Assembly (NCBI RefSeq): GCF_000725805.1 | Contig: NZ_KL647133.1 | Span: 310,001 to 374,000 of the forward strand | Direction of reading: 5' to 3' | Source of the DNA: Streptomyces xanthophaeus | GTDB taxonomy: Bacteria; Actinomycetota; Actinomycetes; Streptomycetales; Streptomycetaceae | Length of the DNA stretch: 64,000 bases | Shown here: one piece after another, positions 41,970 through 51,260 of the stretch | Layout: each line of letters begins with the position of its first letter | Position numbering within the stretch: the stretch's first letter is position 1 | Made by a program: the position numbers and the translations under genes | The notes under the pieces: generated by a model | The model's input: the letters and a program-made list of their open reading frames with translations, nothing else | The model's database searches: none | What the model was told of the DNA's origin: nothing

Positions 41970-42095
41970 CACCCGCCTCGCCCGCGCCCGCGCCCCGCCG
42001 CGGCCCGCGCCCCGCCTCGCCCGCAACCCGCCGCACCCCGCCGCGCCCGCGCCCCGCCGAGCCTGCACCTGCCGCGCCCCGCCGTGCCCGCGCAC
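41970..42095. repeat. G/C-skewed repeat tract (CCCCGCC-rich on plus strand)
   Basis: At least five copies of a 12-base unit around GGCGGGGCGCGG (minus strand) lie within 126 bases, with almost no A or T. The minus strand has many GGG/GGGG runs and could form G-quadruplexes. It sits about 70-190 bases upstream of the SCO6745-like gene. Confidence 0.65.
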
Positions 42096-42162
42096 GGCCC
42101 GTCCGCGCTTTCCCGCTTCCGGCAGGGGTGCGGCATACCAAGCAGTCGGTAACCTACGCGGC

Positions 42163-43026
42163 ATGACGATCCCCGCGCTCGCCGCCCGCCGCTGTTGGCA
42201 CGCCGCCATCAACCCGCTGCACGCCACCATCTACTTCTCGCCGGACATCGCCGCCGAGTTCGCCGCCCTCGGCGTCACGCATCCCGTCGCCGTCAACCTC
42301 GCCAGCCGCTCCGCCGCCATGGGCGCCGTCGGCCCGGGGGCCGTCACCGCCGCCTTCTCCAACTACCGGCACGACCTCATCGCCCGGCACCTGCCGGCCG
42401 TGTGGGACACCGTCTCGCCCGAGGAGGCCCTCGCCGCACGGCTGCGGGCCGCCGACACCACCCTGCGCCGCCTGCTCGGCAGCGAGACCCTCGCCTCTCC
42501 CGAGCTCGCCGAGGCAGCCGACCTGGCGATACGTGCCACCGAGGGCTGCACCCGGCACGCCCGCACCCTCTACGCCGCCCACGCGGACCTCCCCGTGCCC
42601 GAGGAGCCGCACCTGCGGCTGTGGCACGCCACCACCCTGCTGCGCGAGCACCGCGGCGACGGCCACCTCGCCGCCCTGCTCATCGCCGGCCTCGACCCCC
42701 TGGAGGCCCTCGTCAGCCACAGCGCCACCGGCCGCGGCATGACCTCGAAGTGGATCAAGGGCATGCGCGGCTGGGAACAGAGCGATCTGGAAGCCGCCGT
42801 GGACCGGCTCCGCAGCCGCGGCATCCTCGACGCGGAGCGCGAGCTCACCGAAGAGGGCAAGGCGGTGCGCGAGCGCCTGGAGGCCGACACCGACCGCCTC
42901 GACGCCGCCCCGTACGAGCACCTCGGCGCCGAGGGGCTGGCCCGACTGCACGCACTCGGCGGCGGCTTCGTCATGAAGGCGGTCGCCGCCGGGGCCTTCC
43001 CCGCCGACCTCTTCGGCAAGGTCTGA
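42163..43026 (+). CDS. SCO6745-like conserved actinobacterial protein, 287 aa
   Basis: Helical protein of a family known only from actinobacteria. Recognised by RRCWHAAINPLHATIYFSPD, the central HLRLWHATTLLREHRGDGH, and the ending AAVAAGAFPADLFGK. The blocks in the middle resemble a MarR-type winged helix (ELTEEGKAVRERLEADTDRL). TAACCT ends 7 bases before the ATG, consistent with leaderless transcription. Molecular role unknown. Confidence 0.85.
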   Translation: MTIPALAARRCWHAAINPLHATIYFSPDIAAEFAALGVTHPVAVNLASRSAAMGAVGPGAVTAAFSNYRHDLIARHLPAVWDTVSPEEALAARLRAADTTLRRLLGSETLASPELAEAADLAIRATEGCTRHARTLYAAHADLPVPEEPHLRLWHATTLLREHRGDGHLAALLIAGLDPLEALVSHSATGRGMTSKWIKGMRGWEQSDLEAAVDRLRSRGILDAERELTEEGKAVRERLEADTDRLDAAPYEHLGAEGLARLHALGGGFVMKAVAAGAFPADLFGKV

Positions 43027-43130
43027 CCGGCCGCACCGGACGGCAACCGGCGGGGTCCCGCCGTCCGCCACCGCCACCTGCCACAATTGGCAGCCTTCCA
43101 GTGCACAACGAAGGCAGGCGGGACCCGATC

Positions 43131-45566
43131 GTGACGACGTCCATCGAAGGCAGGATCGCCGAGGAGCTCGGCGTACGGGAGCGGCAGGTCAAGGCCGCCG
43201 TCGAGCTGCTCGACGGCGGCTCCACCGTGCCGTTCATCGCGCGCTACCGCAAGGAAGCGACCGAGATGCTCGACGACGCCCAGCTGCGCACCCTTGAGGA
43301 GCGGCTGCGGTATCTGCGCGAGCTGGAGGACCGCCGCGCGGCGGTCCTGGAGTCCGTGCGGGAGCAGGGCAAGCTCACCGACGAGCTGGAGGCGCGGATC
43401 AACGCGGCCGACACCAAGGCCCGGCTGGAGGACATCTACCTGCCCTTCAAGCCAAAGCGGCGCACCAAGGCCCAGATCGCCCGTGAGGCCGGTCTGGAGC
43501 CGCTCGCCGAGGGCCTGCTGGCCGACCCGTCGGTGGAACCGGCCGCAGCCGCGGCCGCGTTCGTCGACGCGGACAAGGGCGTGGCGGACGCCGCCGCGGC
43601 CCTGGAGGGCGCCCGCGCCATCCTCACCGAGCGGTTCGCCGAGGACGCCGACCTGATCGGCGAACTGCGCGAACGCATGTGGGGGCGCGGCCGGCTCGCC
43701 GCGAAGGTCCGCGAGGGCAAGGAGGAGGTGGGCGCCAAGTTTGCCGACTACTTCGAGTTCGCCGAGCCGTTCACCGCCCTGCCCTCGCACCGCGTCCTCG
43801 CGATGCTGCGCGGCGAGAAGGAGGACGTGCTCGACCTCACCCTGGAACCGGAGCCGCCGGCCGACGCCCCCGGGCCGTCCACGTACGAGGGCATGGTCGC
43901 CCGCCGCTTCGGCATCGCGGACCGCGCCCGACCCGGCGACAAGTGGCTGGCCGACACGGTCCGCTGGGCCTGGCGCACGAAGATCCAGGTGCACCTCGGC
44001 ATCGACCTGCGGACCCGGCTGCGCGCCGCCGCCGAGGACGAGGCGGTGCGGGTCTTCGCCTCGAACCTGCGCGACCTGCTGCTCGCCGCCCCCGCCGGCA
44101 CGCGGGCCACGCTCGGCCTCGACCCGGGCTTCCGCACCGGTGTGAAGGTGGCCGTCGTCGACGCCACCGGCAAGGTCGTGGCGACGGACGTGATCTACCC
44201 GCACGTGCCCGCCAACAAGTGGGACGAGTCCCTCGCCAAGCTCGCCCGCCTCGCGAAGGAGCACGCGGTCGAGCTGGTCGCCATCGGCAACGGCACGGCC
44301 TCCCGCGAGACCGACAAGCTCGCCGGGGACCTCATCACGCGCCACCCGGACCTGAACCTGACCAAGGTGATGGTCTCGGAGGCCGGCGCCTCGGTGTACT
44401 CGGCGTCCGCCTTCGCCTCGCAGGAACTCCCGGACATGGACGTGTCGCTGCGCGGCGCCGTCTCCATCGCCCGCCGCCTCCAGGACCCGCTCGCCGAACT
44501 GGTCAAGATCGACCCGAAGTCGATCGGCGTCGGCCAGTACCAGCACGACCTGTCCGAGATGAAGCTCTCCCGCTCGCTGGACGCCGTGGTCGAGGACTGC
44601 GTGAACGGCGTCGGCGTCGACGTCAACACCGCCTCCGCCCCGCTGCTGTCGCGGGTGTCGGGCATCAGCGGCGGACTCGCCGAGAACATCGTGGCGCACC
44701 GCGACGCCAACGGCCCCTTCCGCAGCCGCAGGGGCCTGAAGGACGTGGCCCGCCTCGGCCCGAAGGCGTACGAGCAGTGCGCGGGCTTCCTGCGGATCCG
44801 CGGCGGGGACGACCCGCTGGACTCCTCCTCCGTGCACCCCGAGGCCTACCCGGTGGTCCGTGCCATGGGCAAGACGGCGGGCGGCGAGGTGGCGGCGCTG
44901 ATCGGCAACACCTCGGTGCTGCGCTCCCTGCGCCCGGAGCAGTTCGTCACCGACGCCTTCGGTCTGCCGACCGTCACGGACATCCTGCGCGAGCTGGAGA
45001 AGCCGGGCCGGGACCCGCGCCCCGCCTTCAAGACGGCCACCTTCAAGGAGGGCGTGGAGAAGATCGGCGACCTGGCCCCCGGGATGATCCTGGAGGGCGT
45101 GGTCACCAACGTCGCCGCCTTCGGCGCCTTCATCGACATCGGGGTCCACCAGGACGGCCTGGCGCATGTGTCGGCCCTGTCGAAGAACTTCGTCAAGGAC
45201 CCCCGCGACGTGGTCAAGCCCGGGGACATCGTCCGGGTCAAGGTCATGGACGTGGACATTCCGCGGAAACGGATCTCCTTGACGCTGCGGCTGGAGGACG
45301 AGGCCGGGGCGGAGCGCGGCGCGGGCGCGCCCAAGCAGCGCGAGGACCGGCAGGACCGCCGCGGTGGCGGCCGTCCCCCGCAGCAGCGCGGCCAGGGCGG
45401 CCAGGGAGGCCAGGGCGGACAGCGGGGCCAGGGCGGCCAGGGACAGCGGCAGGGCGGCCAGCGCCAGGGCGGCGCCGCCGCCGGACCCGCACCGGCGAAC
45501 AGCGCCATGGCCGACGCCCTGCGCAGGGCCGGCCTCACCGGCCCCGAGGAGCGCCGCAAGCGCTAG
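43131..45566 (+). CDS. tex: Tex-family RNA-binding transcription accessory protein, 811 aa
   Basis: Tex is a nucleic-acid-binding factor related to eukaryotic Spt6. Domains in order: N-terminal helical region with FIARYRKEATEML; YqgF-like RNase H fold near residue 325 (LGLDPGFRTGVKVAVVDATG); helix-hairpin-helix region (GVGVDVNTASAPLLSRVSGI); and S1 domain near 655 (GMILEGVVTNVAAFGAFIDI). The last 70 residues are a Gly/Gln/Arg low-complexity tail (RGQGG repeats) not found in the minimal family. GTG 43131 follows AGGCGGG. Confidence 0.95.
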   Translation: MTTSIEGRIAEELGVRERQVKAAVELLDGGSTVPFIARYRKEATEMLDDAQLRTLEERLRYLRELEDRRAAVLESVREQGKLTDELEARINAADTKARLEDIYLPFKPKRRTKAQIAREAGLEPLAEGLLADPSVEPAAAAAAFVDADKGVADAAAALEGARAILTERFAEDADLIGELRERMWGRGRLAAKVREGKEEVGAKFADYFEFAEPFTALPSHRVLAMLRGEKEDVLDLTLEPEPPADAPGPSTYEGMVARRFGIADRARPGDKWLADTVRWAWRTKIQVHLGIDLRTRLRAAAEDEAVRVFASNLRDLLLAAPAGTRATLGLDPGFRTGVKVAVVDATGKVVATDVIYPHVPANKWDESLAKLARLAKEHAVELVAIGNGTASRETDKLAGDLITRHPDLNLTKVMVSEAGASVYSASAFASQELPDMDVSLRGAVSIARRLQDPLAELVKIDPKSIGVGQYQHDLSEMKLSRSLDAVVEDCVNGVGVDVNTASAPLLSRVSGISGGLAENIVAHRDANGPFRSRRGLKDVARLGPKAYEQCAGFLRIRGGDDPLDSSSVHPEAYPVVRAMGKTAGGEVAALIGNTSVLRSLRPEQFVTDAFGLPTVTDILRELEKPGRDPRPAFKTATFKEGVEKIGDLAPGMILEGVVTNVAAFGAFIDIGVHQDGLAHVSALSKNFVKDPRDVVKPGDIVRVKVMDVDIPRKRISLTLRLEDEAGAERGAGAPKQREDRQDRRGGGRPPQQRGQGGQGGQGGQRGQGGQGQRQGGQRQGGAAAGPAPANSAMADALRRAGLTGPEERRKR

Positions 45567-45692
45567 CAGTCGGACCGGGTGGGTTGTGGCCACCCGGGGT
45601 GTGGGGGTCTGCGTACGAATTGGCCGAATAGGCACCCCGGCAGGGGGAACGCCTTGCCAACTCCCGTACAAGATCTGTAGGCATGATGGAAC

Positions 45693-45719
45693 GCCCGTTC
45701 GTCCTTCCGGCGAACGGGC
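45693..45719 (+). terminator. 9-bp hairpin after tex
   Basis: GCCCGTTCG and CGAACGGGC pair across a 9-base loop, 127 bases after the tex stop and 118 before the ImmA-like start. It could end tex transcription or act as an attenuator for the next operon. Confidence 0.5.
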
Positions 45720-45836
45720 TTCCGTGTCCCCCTCAGGACCGTGTTCCCCGAGGCCGCCTTGAAGGCACTGGATGTCATGCCCCTGCCCACGCACGCCTAC
45801 CGACGCTGCCCGCGAAAGGGTCCGAAGAGGGATCAC

Positions 45837-46385
45837 ATGCGCCACCCGCAACTCAGCCTGCGCAAGAGGTGCGAGAAGATTCTCGGCCATCTGGATCTGA
45901 CCCAGCCGTTCTCCCTCGACGGACTGTGCCGGCACATAGCCGACCAGCGGGGCCGGCCCATCCGGCTCCACCCGCTCCCGAAGGAGGCGGCGGAGTCCGG
46001 GGTCTGCGGCCTGTGGGTGGGCACCGCCAGCGTCGACTACGTCTTCTACGAGGCCCAGACCACCCCGCTGCACCGGGAGCACATCGTCCTCCACGAGCTC
46101 GGCCACATCCTCTTCGGCCACCACTCCGTGGAGGGCGAGGAGGTCGACGGCGACGCCCCGGTCGTCCTCGGGCGCACCAACTACACCACCCGCCAGGAGC
46201 AGGAGGCGGAAATGCTCGCCAGCATGATCCGCATCCGGACCGCGCACGCCGCCCCGCAGTCGGCCGCCCGCGCCGGGGACACCCTGTCCCGCCTGGAGTC
46301 CGCGATGGGCTACGAACGGCACGCGCGCCAAGAACGCCAAGAACGCCCCGACCAGGGCCGGGAGCGGACGAACGATGGCAGCTGA
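45837..46385 (+). CDS. ImmA/IrrE-family metallopeptidase, 182 aa
   Basis: Zinc protease of the COG2856 type; relatives cleave transcriptional repressors. Active-site motif HELGHILFGHH near residue 86, preceded by TTPLHREHIVL, with the C-terminal RQEQEAEMLASMI supplying the third ligand region. ATG 45837 is supported by AGAGGGA 5 bases upstream; an earlier in-frame ATG (45741) has none. The next gene overlaps its end by 11 bases, so the two are coupled. No XRE partner repressor is adjacent. Confidence 0.87.
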   Translation: MRHPQLSLRKRCEKILGHLDLTQPFSLDGLCRHIADQRGRPIRLHPLPKEAAESGVCGLWVGTASVDYVFYEAQTTPLHREHIVLHELGHILFGHHSVEGEEVDGDAPVVLGRTNYTTRQEQEAEMLASMIRIRTAHAAPQSAARAGDTLSRLESAMGYERHARQERQERPDQGRERTNDGS

Positions 46386-47577
46386 CCTGACCGCCATCGG
46401 CGACTGGCTCGCCGTCCCGAGCGTGGTGTGCCTGTGGATCGCGGTCCTGCTCCGCGCCCCGGCCGCCCTGCGCTCCCCGCGCCAGCGCGGCCTGTGGCTG
46501 GCCGTGGCCACGGCCGCCGCCGCGATGACCCTGAACCTCCCCGCCGTCGTCACCTACGCGATGCGCGACCCGCACCATTCGCACGCCGTCGGCCTCGTCC
46601 GCAACCTCATCGGCGTGCTGTCGGCGGGCGCCGTGCTCTACTTCGTGGCCGCCGCCACCCGAGGCCGCCGCCTCCAGCTCGCCTCCTGGACCGCCACGGT
46701 GGCCTGGCTGACCGTGCTCCTGGTCCTGGACGCGGCCGCGCCCGGGCACGGCACGCACACCATGCCCCCGGTGGGCGATCCGGTGCCCTCCCTCGCGTAC
46801 TGGCTCGTGCTGATCTCCGCCCACGTGATCGCCAACACCGTCTGCGTGGCGCTGTGCTGGCGCTACAGCCGCCGTACCGCGAGCCGGGGGCTGGCCGCCG
46901 GGCTGCGGCTGTTCGGCCTCGGTACCGCGCTGGCCGGGCTGTTCTGGTTCGCTTACCTGCTCAAGGCCCTCTTCGGCAGCACCTGGGCGATGCCCGCCCT
47001 GCCGCTGCTGATGAACCTGCACGGCCTGCTGCGCGCCGCCGCGATCCTGGTGCCGACCCTGTTCGTCCTGCGCCGCAGCACGGGCGACATCGCCACCGCG
47101 TGGCGGCTGTGGCCGCTGTGGCGCGACCTGGTCCAGGCCGTACCGCACGTGGCCCTCAACAAGCCGCGGGCCGGCCGGGTCGTGGAGCTGCTCTGGCCGC
47201 CCGTCCCGCGCAACCTGCTGGTGTACCGCAAGGTCATCGAGACCCGCGACGCGATCCTGATCCTGGGGGAGTACGTCGCCCCGGGCGTCCCCGAGCTCGC
47301 CCAGGGCCACGTAGCCGGGCAGGGGATCCCCGAGCAGCGGCGGACCGCGGCCGCGCTGGCCTGCGTGCTCAAGGAAGCCCGGCGGGCGAAGCTCGCGGGC
47401 CGGTCCGGGCAGACCGGTGCGGGCACGGCGGGCACCCTGACCCTGCCCGCCGCCCTCCAGACCTCGGCCGAGGGCAGCGGCCTGGAGGACGAGGCCGCCT
47501 TCCTCGTGGACGTGGCCCGTGCCTACGCCTCGCCGGCCACCACCGCCTTCTCACCCCGTGACGCGCACGACCGCTAG
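46375..47577 (+). CDS. MAB_1171c-like multi-TM protein, 400 aa
   Basis: Seven hydrophobic segments in the first 225 residues (e.g. VVCLWIAVLLRAPAAL, LIGVLSAGAVLYFVAAAT, LLVLDAAA region, AYWLVLISAHVIANTVCVAL, LGTALAGLFWFAYLL, LHGLLRAAAILVPTLFVL), then a cytosolic C-terminal domain of about 170 residues (WPLWRDLVQAVPHVAL, RNLLVYRKVIETRDAILIL). This is the layout of the MAB_1171c family of putative transporters or sensors. Coupled to the ImmA-like gene (11-base overlap) and followed by an SDR gene 3 bases later. Confidence 0.83.
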   Translation: MAADLTAIGDWLAVPSVVCLWIAVLLRAPAALRSPRQRGLWLAVATAAAAMTLNLPAVVTYAMRDPHHSHAVGLVRNLIGVLSAGAVLYFVAAATRGRRLQLASWTATVAWLTVLLVLDAAAPGHGTHTMPPVGDPVPSLAYWLVLISAHVIANTVCVALCWRYSRRTASRGLAAGLRLFGLGTALAGLFWFAYLLKALFGSTWAMPALPLLMNLHGLLRAAAILVPTLFVLRRSTGDIATAWRLWPLWRDLVQAVPHVALNKPRAGRVVELLWPPVPRNLLVYRKVIETRDAILILGEYVAPGVPELAQGHVAGQGIPEQRRTAAALACVLKEARRAKLAGRSGQTGAGTAGTLTLPAALQTSAEGSGLEDEAAFLVDVARAYASPATTAFSPRDAHDR

Positions 47578-47580
47578 GAA

Positions 47581-48369
47581 GTGAAAGCCTTGACCACCGT
47601 ACTCATCACCGGGGCCAGCACCGGACTCGGCGCCGCCTTCGCCCGCGGGTTCGCGGCCAAGGGCTGCGACCTCGTCCTCGTGGCACGCGACAAGGACCGG
47701 CTCGACTCCGTGGCCGAAGCGCTGCGCCGGGAATACGGCACTGCCTGCGAGGTGCTGCCCGCCGACCTGCTGGACGCCCAGGACTGCGCGGCCGTCGCCG
47801 CGCGGCTCGCCGACCGCCACCGGCCCGTGGACATGCTCGTCAACAACGCGGGCTTCGGCCTGCCCGCGCCCTTCCCGTACAGCCCGGTCGAGGACGAGGA
47901 GCGGATGCTCGACCTGCTGGTGAAGGTGCCGCTGCGGCTCACCCACGCCGTCCTGCCGGGGCTGCGCGAGCGCCGCCGCGGCGCCGTGCTCAACGTCTCC
48001 TCGGTGGCCGGGCTGTTGCCCACCGGCACGTACGGGGCCGCGAAGGCCTGGGTGACCGCCTTCAGCGAGTCCCTCCGGGTGGACATGGAGCCGTACGGGG
48101 TCCGGGTGCTGGCGGTGGTGCCCGGATTCACCCGCACCGAGTTCCAGGAGCGGGCCGGGATGGACGTCAGCGCCCTGCGCGACGCGGTCTGGCTGGAGCC
48201 GGAAGCCGTGGTGGACCGGGCCCTGCGCGACCTCGCGCTGCGCCGCCCGGTCAGCATCACCGGCGGCCGCTACCGCGCCTACGCGCTCGCGGCCCGCCAC
48301 CTCCCGCGCGGGTTCGTGGCCCGGAAGATGGCCCGTACCCGCCGGCCTCCGGCAGACCGGGACGCGTGA
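47581..48369 (+). CDS. Short-chain dehydrogenase/reductase, 262 aa
   Basis: NAD(P)-dependent oxidoreductase. Cofactor motif TGASTGLGAAFARG at about 10-23, NNAG in LVNNAGFGLP, catalytic Ser in LNVSSVAGLLP and YxxxK in YGAAK near residue 156. The last 40 residues extend beyond the core (ALAARHLPRGFVARKMARTR) and may associate with membrane. GTG 47581 is 3 bases after the previous stop, so this is the third gene of the ImmA operon. Substrate unknown. Confidence 0.9.
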   Translation: MKALTTVLITGASTGLGAAFARGFAAKGCDLVLVARDKDRLDSVAEALRREYGTACEVLPADLLDAQDCAAVAARLADRHRPVDMLVNNAGFGLPAPFPYSPVEDEERMLDLLVKVPLRLTHAVLPGLRERRRGAVLNVSSVAGLLPTGTYGAAKAWVTAFSESLRVDMEPYGVRVLAVVPGFTRTEFQERAGMDVSALRDAVWLEPEAVVDRALRDLALRRPVSITGGRYRAYALAARHLPRGFVARKMARTRRPPADRDA

Positions 48370-48438
48370 CCGCGCCCCGGGGCGGGCGCGCCCGGCGGGT
48401 GCGCGCAGCACCTGCGGGGCGGGTCGTGGAGGACGCGG

Positions 48439-50103
48439 TTACAGCTCGGTGACCGTGCCGTCCGCCACCTGGAGGCGGCGGGTCACGTGGACGGCGTCCA
48501 GCATCCGGCGGTCGTGCGTGACCAGCAGCAGGGTGCCCTCGTACGCCTCCAGGGCGGCCTCCAACTGCTCGATCGCCGGGAGGTCGAGGTGGTTGGTGGG
48601 CTCGTCCAGGACCAGTAGGTTCACCCCGCGGCCCTGGAGCAGGGCCAGGGCGGCGCGGGTGCGCTCGCCCGGGGAGAGGGTGGCCGCCGGGCGCAGGACG
48701 TGCGCCGCCTTCAGCCCGAACTTCGCCAGCAGGGTGCGGACCTCGGCCGGTTCGGTGTCCGGGACCGCCGCGCAGAAGGCCTCCAGCAGCGGCTCGTCGC
48801 CGAGGAACAGGCCGCGGGCCTGGTCCACTTCGCCGACCAGGACCCCGGAGCCGAGGGTCGCGGAGCCGGAGTCCGGCGCCAGCCGGCCCAGCAGCACGGC
48901 GAGGAGGGTGGACTTGCCCGCTCCGTTGGCCCCGGTGATCGCCACCCGGTCCGCCCAGTCGATCTGCAGGCTGGCCGGGCCGAAGCCGAAGTCGCCCCGC
49001 TTGACGGCCGCTTCGCGCAGGGTGGCCACCACGGAGCCCGACCGCGGGGCCGCCGCGATCTCCATCCGCAGCTCCCACTCCTTGCGGGGCTCGTCCACGA
49101 CGTCCAGCCGCTCGATGGCGCGCTGCGTCTGGCGGGCCTTGGCGGCCTGCTTCTCGCTGGACTCGCCGCGCAGGTTCTTGCCGATCTTGTCGTTGTCGGA
49201 GGCCTTGCGGCGGGCGTTGCGCACGCCCTTGTCCATCCAGTTGCGCTGCATCTGGGCGCGGCCCTCAAGGGCCGACTTCTTGTCCGCGAACTCCTCGAAC
49301 TCCTCGCGCGCGTGGTTGCGGGCGCGCTCGCGCTCCTCCAGGTAGGCGTCGTAGCCGCCGCCGTAGAGGTTGATCTGCTGCTGGGCCAGGTCGAGTTCGA
49401 GGACCTTGGTGACGGTCCGGGTGAGGAACTCGCGGTCGTGGCTGATGACGACCGTGCCCGCGCGCAGCCCCTTCACGAACCGCTCCAGCCGCTCCAGACC
49501 GTCGAGGTCCAGGTCGTTGGTCGGCTCGTCGAGGAGGAAGACGTCGTAGCGGGAGAGGAGCAGCGAGGCGAGGTTCGCGCGGGCGGCCTGGCCGCCGGAC
49601 AGGGCCGTCATGGGGAGGTCCAGGCCGACGGCGAGGCCGAGGTCGTCGGCGACCTCCTGGGCCCGCTCGTCGAGGTCGGCGCCGCCGAGGTCCAGCCACC
49701 GGTCCAGCGCGGTGGAGTACGCGTCGTCGGCGCCTGGGGTGCCGTCCACGAGGCCCTGCGTCGCCGCGTCGAGCTCCGCCTGGGCGGCGGCCACCCCGGT
49801 CCGCCGGGCCAGGAAGTCGCGTACCGACTCTCCCCCAGACTCCGTCCGGGAGGTGCCCCCGGGCCGGCGCTCCGGCTCCTGCGGGAGATGGCCGATGGCG
49901 GCGGTGGGCGGGGAGAGCCGGAGCTCTCCGGTCTCGGGGGTGTCCAGGCCGGCGAGCAGGCGCAGCAGGGTGGACTTCCCGGCGCCGTTCACGCCGACGA
50001 GGCCGATGACGTCGCCGGGCGCGACGACGAGGTCGAGATCGGCGAAGAGCGTGCGCTCACCGTGCGCGGCGGTGAGCTTCTTGGCGACGAGGGTTGCAGT
50101 CAT
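48439..50103 (-). CDS. ABC-F family ATPase (Uup/EttA-like), 554 aa
   Basis: Two ATPase domains and no membrane part; acts on ribosome or translation. Walker A GVNGAGKST at residues 37-45 and later GANGAGKST; signatures LSGGQAARANL and LSPGERTRAAL (Pro in place of Gly in the second); Walker B FLLDEPTNDLDLD and LVLDEPTNHLDLP. The linker (about 250-330) is charged: ERERARNHAREEFEEFADKK. About 30 residues in the first domain (RRPGGTSRTESGGES) are an unusual insert. Divergent from the GlxA-type regulator. Confidence 0.92.
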   Translation of the reverse strand: MTATLVAKKLTAAHGERTLFADLDLVVAPGDVIGLVGVNGAGKSTLLRLLAGLDTPETGELRLSPPTAAIGHLPQEPERRPGGTSRTESGGESVRDFLARRTGVAAAQAELDAATQGLVDGTPGADDAYSTALDRWLDLGGADLDERAQEVADDLGLAVGLDLPMTALSGGQAARANLASLLLSRYDVFLLDEPTNDLDLDGLERLERFVKGLRAGTVVISHDREFLTRTVTKVLELDLAQQQINLYGGGYDAYLEERERARNHAREEFEEFADKKSALEGRAQMQRNWMDKGVRNARRKASDNDKIGKNLRGESSEKQAAKARQTQRAIERLDVVDEPRKEWELRMEIAAAPRSGSVVATLREAAVKRGDFGFGPASLQIDWADRVAITGANGAGKSTLLAVLLGRLAPDSGSATLGSGVLVGEVDQARGLFLGDEPLLEAFCAAVPDTEPAEVRTLLAKFGLKAAHVLRPAATLSPGERTRAALALLQGRGVNLLVLDEPTNHLDLPAIEQLEAALEAYEGTLLLVTHDRRMLDAVHVTRRLQVADGTVTEL

Positions 50104-50205
50104 GATCTGCCGATTCTATCCGGGCGGACGGGTGACCCACGGATGGCCGGATAGGTGGGAAGCCCGGCATTGCAGACGTAGGAGCCCGCGTCACACCATG
50201 GGGTC

Positions 50206-51162
50206 ATGCCGTTGCGAAACGTACTCGTGGTCCTCTACGACGGGGTGCAGAGCCTGGACGTCACCGGGCCTGTGGAGGTCTTCGCCGCCCTCGGCCACTT
50301 CCCGGGCCGGGACGCGTACGCGATCCGCACCGTCTCGCCCGGGGGCGCGCCGGTCCGTACGACCAGCGGGCTCGCCCTGCTCCCGGACGGGGACCTGGAG
50401 GGCGCCCGGCCGGGCCCGGGGACCACGCTGCTGGTGCCCGGAGGGCAGTACACGGCCGACTTCGAGCCGCGGCTGACCGACTGGCTGCGCGCCCACGGGG
50501 GTGCCGCGGGGCGCCTGGTGTCCGTGTGCACGGGCGGGCTGCTGCTCGCGGAGGCGGGGCTGCTGGACGGCCGGCGGGCGACGACGCACTGGAACGTGTG
50601 CGAGCAGATGGCCCGGGACTACCCGGCCGTGGAGGTGGAGCCCGATCCCATCTTCGTGCGGGACGGGCCAGTGGCCACCTCGGCGGGGGTCACCGCGGGC
50701 ATCGACCTCGCGCTGGCGCTGGTGGAGGAGGACCACGGGCGGGACGTGGCGCTGAAGATCGCCCGGCACCTCGTGGTGTTCCTGCGCAGGCCCGGCAACC
50801 AGGCCCAGTTCAGCGCGCAGTTGGAGGCGCAGACGGCCCGGCGGGAGCCGTTGCGGGACGTACAGCAGTTCATCACCGAGCATCCCGGCGGGGACCTGAG
50901 CGTGGAGGCCCTCGCCGCCCGGGCCAGGCTCTCGCCGCGGCACTTCGCCCGGGCCTTCCAGGCGGAGACGGGGGTGACGCCGGGGCGGTACGTGGAGCGG
51001 GTGCGGGTGGAGCACGCCCGTCGTCTGCTGGAGGAGAGCTCCGTCGGCGTCGCCCAGGTCGCCCGCGCCTGCGGCTACGGCACCCCGGAGGCGCTGCGCC
51101 GGGCCTTCGTGAAGACCCTGGGCCAGCCCCCGACGGAGTACCGCCGCCGCTTCGGCGCCTGA
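50206..51162 (+). CDS. GlxA-family (DJ-1/PfpI + AraC) transcriptional regulator, 318 aa
   Basis: The N-terminal amidotransferase-like domain (about 1-170) has GVQSLDVTGPVEVFAAL and the nucleophile-elbow Cys in VSVCTGGLLLAEAGLL. The C-terminal AraC HTH (about 215-315) has SVEALAARARLSPRHFARAF and ARACGYGTPEALRRAFVKTL. Such proteins sense small ligands through the DJ-1 part. The adjacent downstream gene encodes a free DJ-1/PfpI protein, its likely target. Confidence 0.93.
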   Translation: MPLRNVLVVLYDGVQSLDVTGPVEVFAALGHFPGRDAYAIRTVSPGGAPVRTTSGLALLPDGDLEGARPGPGTTLLVPGGQYTADFEPRLTDWLRAHGGAAGRLVSVCTGGLLLAEAGLLDGRRATTHWNVCEQMARDYPAVEVEPDPIFVRDGPVATSAGVTAGIDLALALVEEDHGRDVALKIARHLVVFLRRPGNQAQFSAQLEAQTARREPLRDVQQFITEHPGGDLSVEALAARARLSPRHFARAFQAETGVTPGRYVERVRVEHARRLLEESSVGVAQVARACGYGTPEALRRAFVKTLGQPPTEYRRRFGA

Positions 51163-51180
51163 CCGCGGGCACCGGACCGG

Positions 51181-51243
51181 ACGCACCGAAGAGACCCGGA
51201 AAGACCCGAAGAGACAGACCAGACCCGAGAGACCCAGACCCCG
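51181..51243. repeat. Purine-rich AGACCCGA-type repeats
   Basis: Between two DJ-1-domain genes, five or so copies of GAGAC(CC) appear with 8-13 base spacing, giving a purine-biased plus strand. Possibly only low complexity; it may also be a binding site array for the AraC-type regulator. Confidence 0.5.
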
Positions 51244-51260
51244 ACCGCTCCGGAGGAGCC

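Noticed and set aside
42570..46553. 1327-codon minus-strand open frame across tex
   Set aside because: Shadow of tex and its neighbours, with no domain motif and low-complexity composition.
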